Shown: positions 9,401 to 20,153 of the stretch, in pieces
Position numbering within the stretch: the first letter of the stretch is position 1
Layout of the letters: each line of letters begins with the position of its first letter
Assembly (NCBI GenBank): GCA_965149945.1
Contig: CBCTTQ010000020.1
Span: 1 to 45,490, forward strand
Direction: 5' to 3'
From: JAHZFN01 sp965149945
GTDB taxonomy: Bacteria; Bacillota; Dehalobacteriia; UBA4068; UBA4997
DNA: 45,490 nucleotides
The notes under the pieces: model-generated
What the model was told of the DNA's origin: nothing
Seen by the model: only the letters and a program-made list of their open reading frames with translations
Databases searched by the model: none
Position numbers and translations under genes: made by a program

Positions 9401-9657
9401 AATACGCCGCCCAATTTAACCGCTCACACAATTTTATTTATTTCATGACCGACGGCAAATCCGGCGCGGAATCCATCCGCCCGGTCATAGACCGCTTTCG
9501 GCGGGATATGGTCATTACGGGGATCGGGCTGGCAGGCGCCGCCCAATCCATCGCCCAAACTTGGGGTGTCCACGCCATCGGTGTGGCTCAGGTCAGCAAA
9601 TTATCCGACATGCTGATCCAAAAAATCGAAAGTCAAATCAATGAAATTTTTGATTAA
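6457..9657 (+). CDS. Large VWA-domain protein with complete MIDAS, partner of the MoxR ATPase
   Basis: 1066 residues starting 3 nt after the ATPase stop, with no close ribosome binding site, so translational coupling is likely. The C-terminal VWA domain (about 890-1066) keeps the metal-ion-dependent adhesion site: DNSAS (898-902), Thr967 in DQGTPD and Asp999 in MTDG. Residues about 540-770 are a Gln/Glu/Ser/Asn-rich, probably disordered linker. Near the N-terminus, HEIGN (104-108), followed by VESVQEASVNY (138-148), resembles the HEIGH plus downstream acidic motif of metallopeptidase-like domains found in some VWA proteins. The second His is Asn108, so a catalytic role is doubtful. No signal peptide or membrane segment is seen, so it is probably cytoplasmic. 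Precise function unknown. Confidence 0.82.
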   Translation: MDKQLQNKFAASRDDLVSQDEKERRRRQLIAEINEQIPFLAYGLSEKIHQNGLQGKVSVRGIMGEEWGIGVSKNNPRKDIPNIIIYPEQILEQERAVTNARLRHEIGNLNHHLGIHLQKLQDWCAKKELDFRLLQPLVESVQEASVNYLEIQNSFAGDPTAAFRPLYEQEVNVRALAKELGKGSLYKQAVDLTLLYALDLVQLLPAGVLETAEQQAAPQVRACFSSRIHAILEQAVKTSSGRIKIQLIRDYLWPRFSGLLPSELLPDTMETDTPPPSPAPEGRVSAAGGGNTAQALQNAIEEVKKQLQAKSGEQEERQKSIDQLMEEMEKALADSENPTELEDLQSLLNPPKGEKEALPEYLQYQIQEIGVVEEELSEGQRELLERLREFCRKTTVRYVRTLRFLMDRYQLSNPRFTSDMQQRIIEQHLDTPFFTIYTPQTGQTFLEDFAKELQLDNTNLSGFLLNFNLPKLLGRFGYNSGQGILPERLAQGVINWEHLYISAMPILWLCFDNAVEQGLFFHDLNYRQAHNWRHYYYLYIVSDFPMDALNLPPDAAEQQQQGEEEKNEEEQEEHDAVSNQPSQDPTSHDNDGGSQGNENENGRGSESSQYGESDNSQQADSQSSVPAAAPDGNDTIPDRQTPPDSSRREAPQGALEELREQLTEDRREEILEQLLQRQKEMEAIAEQEETASIADSYQEENTTADAETEEEATRELAPEQNGQAPQNRTAGMSNRRALHQLFSQLEESHQRIRSQFEQENGQLLETQELDLPDRETPENQVGMSVKNLQAIKADQNRQMESFYNEQSGLNGVTLQRYIRYREDTKELVHDLVEFFTDRFRLDEEFDYMQNQRHGSRLQKGWTHQLLGLKNREIVIEPSIFERRTMPKKTQFVWSVIIDNSASCAGQIIEEEKKAALALIEVAKELEIPLEIVVFGNSQNYTFLKTFDQELFGDQLAAVVQLNADQGTPDAVTLEAACSSVAEYAAQFNRSHNFIYFMTDGKSGAESIRPVIDRFRRDMVITGIGLAGAAQSIAQTWGVHAIGVAQVSKLSDMLIQKIESQINEIFD

Positions 9658-9665
9658 AAAGACGT

Positions 9666-9711
9666 CCGCGGGGCGCGCTTCGGAATCTATCAAAAGCGCG
9701 CCGCCCCGCGG
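9666..9711 (+). other. Strong GC hairpin between second and third genes of the system
   Basis: CCGCGGGGCGCGCTT (9666-9680) pairs with 9694-9711 (AAGCGCGCCGCCCCGCGG) apart from a 3-nt bulge, loop 13 nt. Only a weak T-run follows (GTTTCCCTTTTCCC). It could be a partial terminator or an mRNA-processing or stability element that makes genes 3-4 less abundant than genes 1-2. Confidence 0.6.
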
Positions 9712-9758
9712 GTTTCCCTTTTCCCACTGTCAACGGCAACGCAAAAGGAGGGGTTCCG

Positions 9759-10244
9759 ATGACTGACCTATTCAATGAACAAGAAATGGATGTCTTTCTA
9801 TCCTCGCTCAATCAGGAGTTATCCTCTTTGAACAGTACCGATCGATTGTTATCCGATTTGGAACAAGATATGAAACAATCCATCAGTCAAATCAAAAGCA
9901 GCGATGAAAAATCCCGTCGCAAAATGGCCGCCACCATCGGCGACGCCTACTATACCGATATCCTGGTTCAGGACAGCAATTTTTTCGTGCGTACCCTGGC
10001 TCTCTGCAACCCCGTCACCTCCCCCGCGATTTTGCAAAAAGCGGCGGAAGACGCCCAAAGAGATCCCTACACCCTGCTGGTTATCGCCCATAATCCCAAC
10101 GCCTCGCCCGAAACACTGAACCAAATCCTCACCTACGGCGGGGAAGAAGAAGAGGTGCGGCAGGCGGTATTGGCTAATCCCAATTGCAATGACATCCTGC
10201 GTGTGAAAATTGAAAATTGGAAAAATCAAGGGGCTGAATCATGA
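9759..10244 (+). CDS. Small protein with LRV-like helical repeats, third gene of the system
   Basis: 161 residues with a strong ribosome binding site (AAAAGGAGGGG) before the ATG. Residues 1-60 are acidic and helical. From about 75 to 155 there are repeated stretches of the variant leucine-rich (LRV) type: VRTLALCNPVTSPAILQKAA, LLVIAHNPNASPETLNQIL and VRQAVLANPNCNDILRVKI. All share A-x-NPN-x-(S/C)-x2-(I/L)L. LRV repeats form right-handed helical scaffolds and usually mediate protein binding. Its stop codon overlaps the start of the next gene (ATGA), so the two are co-translated. Probably an adaptor for the ATPase/VWA pair or the repeat protein; the exact role is unknown. Confidence 0.75.
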   Translation: MTDLFNEQEMDVFLSSLNQELSSLNSTDRLLSDLEQDMKQSISQIKSSDEKSRRKMAATIGDAYYTDILVQDSNFFVRTLALCNPVTSPAILQKAAEDAQRDPYTLLVIAHNPNASPETLNQILTYGGEEEEVRQAVLANPNCNDILRVKIENWKNQGAES

Positions 10245-12160
10245 TGAATAAAACTGTTCAACCAACCGCCATCAAAGACGAGAAGCAAATCAGACGGCAG
10301 TTGCAGCAACACATCGCCGGCTTCACTCGGCAAATTTATGAAGAATACCGTTCTTCCAATCGTTGGGTCACCATCACCAACCACCTGGCGCTCTTTCTGG
10401 ATAACGGCGCCGATGCCGAAGCCTTCTATCAAGAAAGCAAAAAACGCGCGGACTGGGGTAAATTATCCGCCAATCTACCTTTGCTGCTGGAACATGGCAT
10501 CTCCGCTTACCATCTCTATGAAGATTTGCGACAAGCTCAACAATGGCATGCCATTTTGGTCAATCTGTCCCATCTGAAAAAAGCAGGCGCTGTCGTGGAT
10601 GTCCCTCAACTATATCAAAAATTAAAAGAAGTCGGAGCATGGAACGCCATCGAACCAAATCTGTCCGTTTTTTTGGACGAGGGCATAGCGCCTTCTCTGC
10701 TCTATGGAGACTTACAGGCAAAAAACCGCTGGCAAGCCGTTGGGGAAATACTGCCCCGTTTGGTTGACCACGGTCTGCAAGCCCTTCCTCTCTATCACGA
10801 TCTGCTGGCGGCGGGACACCATGCCATCATCGCCCGTCACCTATCCCTCTTTTTCCAAGGCGGAATCCCCGCGGCGACCATCTACGACGATTTAAAAAAA
10901 GCGAAAAAATGGACAGCCGTCGCCGAACATTTGGAACAATTTCTGACAGGCGGTTTGTCCGCGGTTTCCCTGGCGGAAGAATTGCGCCAAGGAAAACACT
11001 GGAGAATTCTGGCTATCCATCTGTCTACACTGCGAGCCGGCGGCGCGAAACTGTCAGCAGCGGAGATTTATGAAGGGCTGCTGAAAAATGAGGATTGGGA
11101 AACCATCCTCAACACCCTGCCCCAATTGGCCGAATCTTCCTCCGACACAGATATCCAATCCCCACATACAGAAAACGGCATTCCGGTGGTGAAACTCTAC
11201 CAAAATTTACAACAGCATGAGCAATGGTCGGGCATCGCCCGCCATCTGACGCTGTTTTTAGATGGAGGCATCTCGGCAGCCGAACTCTACCAAAATCTGC
11301 TGAATCATAAACTGTGGCAAGCGCTGGATCGTCACCTACCCGCCTTTTTGGCGGCCGGCATTGCCGCACAAACGATCTATGAAGATTTAAAAGCCGCGGA
11401 CAAATGGTGGTGTATCACCCACAACCTGTCCGCCTTTGCCCGATATGGCATCTCGGCGGAATCCGTTTATCAGGAACTGAAAGAAGCCGATCGCTGGATC
11501 CAAATCACCAACAATATTTCCGACTTTGTTGACAACGGCGTCATTGCCAACGACATCGAAATTTATGAATGCCTGCGCCAAGAATGTTCCTGGGGCGGCT
11601 GGAGCGACATTGCGATCTTTCTTTCATCGGGCATCGCCAGTAAAATTGATCTGGCGGATGTACTTCGCAAATTCAACACAAAAGGCTGGTGGGAAGAAAT
11701 CGCCTACAGCCTGCCGATATTCACCGAAAACGGCGTTGATGTAGATGTAGATATGATTTACAAACATTTGAAGTCCAAAGATTGGTGGAAAACCATTCTG
11801 CAAAGTCTGGAGCCGTTCCTCTCCCACGGAATCAACGCCACCGACATCTACGAAGGACTGAAGCAAAAAGGCGGCTGGGGCTGGGATAACATTGTAGAAA
11901 ACCTGTCTCTGCTCTTGGAACACGGACTGAACCCCGCCCTCTATATTCTGGATGCCGATGATTTTCGCCTGCTGAAAAGTCTGAATACCTTGAGAGAGCA
12001 CTGTGAACCGCAGGAAGTCCTGGCTGCTTTTCGCCTGCGGGAGCAAGGCGTCAGCGATGAAGAGACCTTCTTTCTGGCGCTGAAAGCGGGATTTTCCCTG
12101 ACAGAAATCCAACGCTATCCCTTTCTCTGCTCACCGCTGCTGAAAGAACGCCTCCGCTAA
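10241..12160 (+). CDS. Protein of about 17 tandem 30-residue repeats, fourth gene of the system
   Basis: 639 residues, overlapping the third gene by 4 nt; AAGGGG lies 7 nt before the ATG at 10241. After a short Lys/Gln-rich start, residues 32-565 are almost entirely repeats of 30 residues. A typical unit has Leu/Ile-Tyr at 1-2, Leu at 5, Trp at 11, Leu at 18, Phe-Leu at 21-22 and Gly-Ile at 25-26. Each unit probably folds as two helices, giving an elongated solenoid. I do not recognise the repeat as TPR, HEAT or Sel1. The last 70 residues are non-repetitive and end ...LLKERLR. No membrane segment is seen. A scaffold or recognition subunit for the AAA+/VWA machine is the natural guess. Confidence 0.75.
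   Translation: MMNKTVQPTAIKDEKQIRRQLQQHIAGFTRQIYEEYRSSNRWVTITNHLALFLDNGADAEAFYQESKKRADWGKLSANLPLLLEHGISAYHLYEDLRQAQQWHAILVNLSHLKKAGAVVDVPQLYQKLKEVGAWNAIEPNLSVFLDEGIAPSLLYGDLQAKNRWQAVGEILPRLVDHGLQALPLYHDLLAAGHHAIIARHLSLFFQGGIPAATIYDDLKKAKKWTAVAEHLEQFLTGGLSAVSLAEELRQGKHWRILAIHLSTLRAGGAKLSAAEIYEGLLKNEDWETILNTLPQLAESSSDTDIQSPHTENGIPVVKLYQNLQQHEQWSGIARHLTLFLDGGISAAELYQNLLNHKLWQALDRHLPAFLAAGIAAQTIYEDLKAADKWWCITHNLSAFARYGISAESVYQELKEADRWIQITNNISDFVDNGVIANDIEIYECLRQECSWGGWSDIAIFLSSGIASKIDLADVLRKFNTKGWWEEIAYSLPIFTENGVDVDVDMIYKHLKSKDWWKTILQSLEPFLSHGINATDIYEGLKQKGGWGWDNIVENLSLLLEHGLNPALYILDADDFRLLKSLNTLREHCEPQEVLAAFRLREQGVSDEETFFLALKAGFSLTEIQRYPFLCSPLLKERLR
10334..11940 (+). repeat. Coding array of about 17 degenerate 30-residue units
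   Basis: Units start at (L/I)Y-x2-L motifs, e.g. LYQNLQQHEQW and IYEDLKAADKW. Most are exactly 30 residues; units 3, 8, 9 and 13-15 carry short insertions, the longest an acidic or polar stretch in unit 9 (SSSDTDIQSPHTENG). The Trp at position 11 is kept in most units (the sixth has His). The units are strongly diverged at DNA level, so this is an old, selected array and not a recent slippage expansion. Confidence 0.8.
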
Positions 12161-12211
12161 AGGCGCGTCTGTCTTGCCCGCAATAAGCTCCGCCATCAAT
12201 CACCGTAAACC

Positions 12212-12242
12212 AAAAGCCGTCCCGTAAAACGGGACGGCTTTT
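12212..12242. terminator. Shared bidirectional terminator between the four-gene system and rpoC
   Basis: AAAAGCCGTCCCG (12212-12224), loop TAAAA, CGGGACGGCTTTT (12230-12242): a perfect 13-bp stem with A-tract and T-tract on either side, so it works on both strands. It ends the plus-strand operon (stop at 12160) and the convergent rpoBC operon (stop at 12272). Confidence 0.9.
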
Positions 12243-12271
12243 ATTTTATTTTTCTGCTGTACAGAGAATCT

Positions 12272-15200
12272 TTATTCGGCAAGAGGCGCGGCGGTATCTT
12301 CAACAGGATCCGGAATTTTTTCCACTTCCAAATCACGATAGCAAGGCACACCGGTGCCGGCCGGAATCAATTTGCCGATGATGACATTTTCTTTCAGACC
12401 CAACAGCGGATCTTCTTTGCCTTTGATAGCGGCATCTGTCAGCACTCTGGTGGTTTCCTGGAAGGAAGCCGCGGAAAGGAAGGAGTCCGTCGCCAAAGAA
12501 GCTTTGGTGATACCCAGCAATACATCGCTGCAGGTAGCAAGTTGTTTGCCTTCGGCTTCTGCCTTTTCGTTGGCTGTCAAATACTCAAATTTATCCACCA
12601 GTACACCGGGCAGCAGATTGGTTTCACCGGCGTCTTCCACTCTGACTTTCTTCAGCATCTGGCGAATCATCACTTCCAAATGTTTGTCGTTGATGTCCAC
12701 CCCTTGGTTACGGTATACTTTCTGCACTTCTTGCAGCAGATACAACTGTACCCCCTGACGGCCCACAATACTCAACAAATCGTTGGGATTGATGGGACCT
12801 TCGGTGATTTGATCACCGGCTTCCAGATGCTGTCCGTCTTTGATACAAAGTTTTTTGCTGAAGGGTACTTTGTATTCCGCCAGGATTTCACCTTGATTGC
12901 TTCCGCTATCACCGATGATGGTAACGGTGCGGCGGCCGCTTTCATCTTCCCGACAAAGAGCGCTGCCGGCATATTCGGTAATCAAGCACTGACCCTTCGG
13001 TTTCCGCGCTTCAAAAATTTCTTCTACACGGGGCAGACCTTGGGTGATATCCCCGCCGGCAATACCGCCTGTATGGAAAGTACGCATGGTTAACTGGGTA
13101 CCCGGTTCCCCGATGGACTGAGCCGCGATGGTACCTACCGCCTCGCCGATGTCCACATAACCGCCCGTCGCCAGATTGCGTCCGTAGCACTTGCTGCAAA
13201 CACCGTGTTTGGTGCGGCAGGTAAGGACAGAACGGATATTGACTTTCCGTTCTTCTACCGGCTTGGTTTTCAGATAGGAGACAATAGCTTCCGCGGTATC
13301 CAAATCACACATGGTGCCTTTATGGGCGATAATTTCTCCCGTTTCGTCGTTGATGATATCCTGATTCAGATAACGACCTTCAATGCGTTCCACCATGTCT
13401 TCGATGACGCCTTCCCCGTCTTTGATCTCGGTAATCCAGGTGCCTTCGGTATCGCCGCAGTCTTCTTCCCGCACAATAACATCCTGAGAAACATCCACCA
13501 GACGGCGGGTCAAATAACCGGAGTCAGCGGTACGCAGCGCCGTATCGGACAACCCTTTGCGGGCGCCGTGAGCAGAGATGAAAAATTCCAAAACTGTCAA
13601 TCCTTCACGGAAGTTGGCTTTAATAGGCAGGTCGATGATTTTCCCGGAGGGATCCGCCATCAAACCGCGCAGACCTGCCAACTGACGAATCTGCTGCACA
13701 TTCCCGCGGGCGCCGGAGTTGGCCATCATAAAGATAGGGTTGAAACAATCCAGGTTATTCATCAGGCAGGCCGTCACATCATCGGTGGCTTTCTGCCAGA
13801 TTTTGACTACTTTTTCATGACGTTCGTCATCAGTAATCAGCCCTATGTCGCACTGATCCTCGATGCGTAACACTTCTTTGTCGGCAGCCGCCATAATGGT
13901 AGCTTTTTCCGGCGGGATTTGAATATCCCCGATGCCGACGGTGATGCCGGCGCGAGTAGAATACTTATAGCCCAAGGCTTTGATACCGTCCAGCAGCGCC
14001 GCCGTTTTAGAGATGCCTTCCCGACGATAGCTGCGATCGACGATTTTCGCCAGCATCTTTTTGCCGCAGACAATGTTATAATAGCCCATTTTACGACTGA
14101 TCGGAATTTCATAGTTGAAAATTAAACGGCCCAAACTGGTCACCAATCGTTTGGGATGACCGTTTTCATCTTTGGGGAAAGGCACTTCTGTTTCATTGTC
14201 TACCCAAAGGGTATCCCATTCTTCCGGCTTTTTGATTTCAATCCAATCGTGCAAGTCCAAATCGCCGTCCAGATATGCCCGATAAGCTTCCGTATAATCG
14301 CAGTAATGATGCACCGTTTCCGGATTATATTCATTGTCATCCCGAATCATGGTCAAATAATAGGCGCCTAATACCATGTCCTGGGTAGGAGTAGCGACGG
14401 GGCGACCGTCTTTCGGATTCAAAATGTTGTTGGAAGACAACATCAACAGACGGGCTTCTGCCTGAGATTCCGCCGACAGCGGCACATGCACCGCCATCTG
14501 GTCGCCGTCAAAGTCAGCATTATAAGCGGTACAAACCAAAGGATGAATTTTCAGGGCTCGCCCTTCCACCAAAACTGGTTCAAAAGCCTGAATACCCAGA
14601 CGATGCAGCGTAGGCGCGCGATTCAACAGTACGGGATGTTCCGTAATCACTTCTTCCAGCACATCCCAAACGACGGGATCCACCCGTTCCACTTTGCGTT
14701 TGGCGCTCTTGATATTGTGGGCATGCCCCTCATGCACCAACCGCTTCATTACAAAAGGCTTGAAGAGTTCCAGCGCCATTTCCTTCGGCAGACCGCACTG
14801 ATGCATCTTCAGTTCCGGACCGACTACAATAACGGAACGACCGGAATAGTCTACTCGTTTTCCCAGCAAATTTTGACGGAAACGTCCCTGCTTACCCTTA
14901 AGCAAATCGGAGAGGGATTTCAACGGACGATTGCCGGGACCCGTCACCGGACGACCGCGCCGTCCGTTATCAATCAAAGCATCCACCGCTTCCTGCAACA
15001 TGCGTTTTTCATTGCGCACAATGATATCCGGCGCGCCCAAATCCAACAGGCGGCGCAGGCGATTGTTACGGTTAATGACTCTTCTGTACAAATCATTCAA
15101 ATCAGAGGTGGCGAAACGACCGCCGTCCAGCTGCACCATAGGGCGCAGTTCCGGCGGAATCACCGGTACTACATCTAAGATCATCCATTCCGGACGATTA

Positions 15201-15862
15201 CCGGACTGCACAAAAGCTTCCACTACTTCCAGCCGACGGATGGCTTTGACCCGTCGTTGGCCGCTGGCGATTCTCAATTCTTCCCGCAGCTCTGTTTCCA
15301 GCTGCTGCAAATCCACCTTCATCAACATTTTTTTGATGCTTTCCGCGCCCATACCGGCTTCGAACCCATCGGCGCCATATTGTTCTCTGGCTTCCCGATA
15401 TTCCTGTTCAGTGAGGATTTGCTTATATTCCAGGCCGCTGTCTTTAGGATCGGTGACAATATAAGAAACAAAATACAGCACCTTTTCCAGCACCCGAGGA
15501 GAGATATTCAAAAGCAGCCCCATACGGCTGGGAATCCCTTTGAAATACCAAATATGGCTGACAGGCGCCGCCAAGGCAATATGCCCCAGTCGTTCCCGAC
15601 GTACTTTGGAACGGGTCACTTCCACGCCGCAACGGTCACAAATCACGCCTTTATAACGAATCCGCTTGTATTTTCCGCAGTGACACTCCCAGTCTTTGGT
15701 CGGCCCGAAAATCCGTTCACAGAACAATCCGTCCCGTTCCGGTTTCAATGTCCGGTAGTTGATGGTCTCCGGTTTTTTCACTTCACCGTGGGACCATTCA
15801 AGGATTTTTTCCGGAGACGCCAAGCTGATCTTCATACGATCAAATTTACTAACATCCAGCAA
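12272..15862 (-). CDS. rpoC: RNA polymerase beta' subunit
   Basis: 1196 residues, near the usual length for Bacillota. It starts from TTG (MLDVSKFDRMKISLASPEKI) with AAGGAGG 8 nt upstream. Visible hallmarks are the zinc-binding CHCGKYKR...CDRCG near residue 60-80, the catalytic NADFDGDQMAVH, and the second zinc site CRTKHGVCSKCYG. It follows rpoB by 51 nt. Its mRNA ends at the terminator at 12212-12242 instead of running on into rpsL. Confidence 0.98.
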   Translation of the reverse strand: MLDVSKFDRMKISLASPEKILEWSHGEVKKPETINYRTLKPERDGLFCERIFGPTKDWECHCGKYKRIRYKGVICDRCGVEVTRSKVRRERLGHIALAAPVSHIWYFKGIPSRMGLLLNISPRVLEKVLYFVSYIVTDPKDSGLEYKQILTEQEYREAREQYGADGFEAGMGAESIKKMLMKVDLQQLETELREELRIASGQRRVKAIRRLEVVEAFVQSGNRPEWMILDVVPVIPPELRPMVQLDGGRFATSDLNDLYRRVINRNNRLRRLLDLGAPDIIVRNEKRMLQEAVDALIDNGRRGRPVTGPGNRPLKSLSDLLKGKQGRFRQNLLGKRVDYSGRSVIVVGPELKMHQCGLPKEMALELFKPFVMKRLVHEGHAHNIKSAKRKVERVDPVVWDVLEEVITEHPVLLNRAPTLHRLGIQAFEPVLVEGRALKIHPLVCTAYNADFDGDQMAVHVPLSAESQAEARLLMLSSNNILNPKDGRPVATPTQDMVLGAYYLTMIRDDNEYNPETVHHYCDYTEAYRAYLDGDLDLHDWIEIKKPEEWDTLWVDNETEVPFPKDENGHPKRLVTSLGRLIFNYEIPISRKMGYYNIVCGKKMLAKIVDRSYRREGISKTAALLDGIKALGYKYSTRAGITVGIGDIQIPPEKATIMAAADKEVLRIEDQCDIGLITDDERHEKVVKIWQKATDDVTACLMNNLDCFNPIFMMANSGARGNVQQIRQLAGLRGLMADPSGKIIDLPIKANFREGLTVLEFFISAHGARKGLSDTALRTADSGYLTRRLVDVSQDVIVREEDCGDTEGTWITEIKDGEGVIEDMVERIEGRYLNQDIINDETGEIIAHKGTMCDLDTAEAIVSYLKTKPVEERKVNIRSVLTCRTKHGVCSKCYGRNLATGGYVDIGEAVGTIAAQSIGEPGTQLTMRTFHTGGIAGGDITQGLPRVEEIFEARKPKGQCLITEYAGSALCREDESGRRTVTIIGDSGSNQGEILAEYKVPFSKKLCIKDGQHLEAGDQITEGPINPNDLLSIVGRQGVQLYLLQEVQKVYRNQGVDINDKHLEVMIRQMLKKVRVEDAGETNLLPGVLVDKFEYLTANEKAEAEGKQLATCSDVLLGITKASLATDSFLSAASFQETTRVLTDAAIKGKEDPLLGLKENVIIGKLIPAGTGVPCYRDLEVEKIPDPVEDTAAPLAE

Positions 15863-15913
15863 AGAGATTGCCTCCTTCCGAAACTATCAAAACACTTCCA
15901 CTCGCGGCAAATT

Positions 15914-19441
<3,528 letters not shown>

Positions 19442-19559
19442 TAAAATTTTCACCCCTTAAAAAAGTCCTGTTCGGCAACGAGTAACTCAAAAAAAACGGA
19501 CTATATAAAGTCTATTTTATCGTAAACGATGGGATATTAACCCAGTATAGCATTCTATC

Positions 19560-19588
19560 ATTTTATCACAAATACCAACGAAGGTCAA
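19560..19588 (-). promoter_or_regulatory. Sigma-A promoter of rpoB-rpoC
   Basis: Minus strand: -35 TTGACC (19583-19588), 17-nt spacer, -10 TAAAAT (19560-19565), giving a leader of about 115 nt. It shares box sequences, spacing and the GTGATAAAATG context with the str promoter at 4123-4151. Confidence 0.8.
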
Positions 19589-20062
19589 TAGGAATTTCCT
19601 GTTTTTTTATCGAATTTTGTCTTTTTTTGAAAATCTTTCTCGAAATCCGTCTCTTCTCCGCTTCCTTTTCCGATGATGAATCCGGCAAAGCCACCTTCTC
19701 CCTTCCGCTGACAAACTACCCCTTATCCATCCCGCGAACTTTCAGACAAACCAAAACAAGGCAATCGTACACCCGCCAAGCCCCTCCTAACCGGAATTTC
19801 CGCTGAAAGAGGACAGGGCTCCCGATCGATCCAACAGACATCCAGCCGACCTGCCGCCAAATTCCCAAACAGGTATTTTCCTTTCTCGCGCCGTTTTCTG
19901 AAGACAGCCTCTCCGCCGCCGAAGCGGACAAGCGACAGAGCATACGTCCTTCCGTTTATTCCGTCTTTGACCGTAGACTTCCCCCTATCCGTCCTTTTTT
20001 GACCCGGCGTTTGCCATCGTTTTCGTATTCCGAATAACCCGACGGCCAATCTTCGCCAACCA
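19589..20062. other. Gene-free stretch upstream of rpoBC
   Basis: About 470 nt. Small minus-strand frames (75 and 108 codons, around 19716-20049) lack ribosome binding sites and recognisable content. Nothing else can be supported here. Confidence 0.5.
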
Positions 20063-20093
20063 AAAAGCCCAATGGGAATCCCATTGGGCTTTT
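20063..20093 (-). terminator. Terminator downstream of ppdK
   Basis: AAAAGCCCAATGGG (20063-20076), loop AAT, CCCATTGGGCTTTT (20080-20093): perfect 14-bp stem with a T-run on the minus strand, 61 nt past the ppdK stop. It is symmetric enough to act both ways. Confidence 0.88.
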
Positions 20094-20153
20094 CTTTTAC
20101 ACAACGACCAAAGCCGCCGCGTCATCTTCTGTTAGCAAGTTTCGAAACAAGCC

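Noticed and set aside
19716..20049. Minus-strand frames of 75 and 108 codons upstream of rpoB
   Set aside because: No ribosome binding site, overlapping frames, no recognisable sequence.
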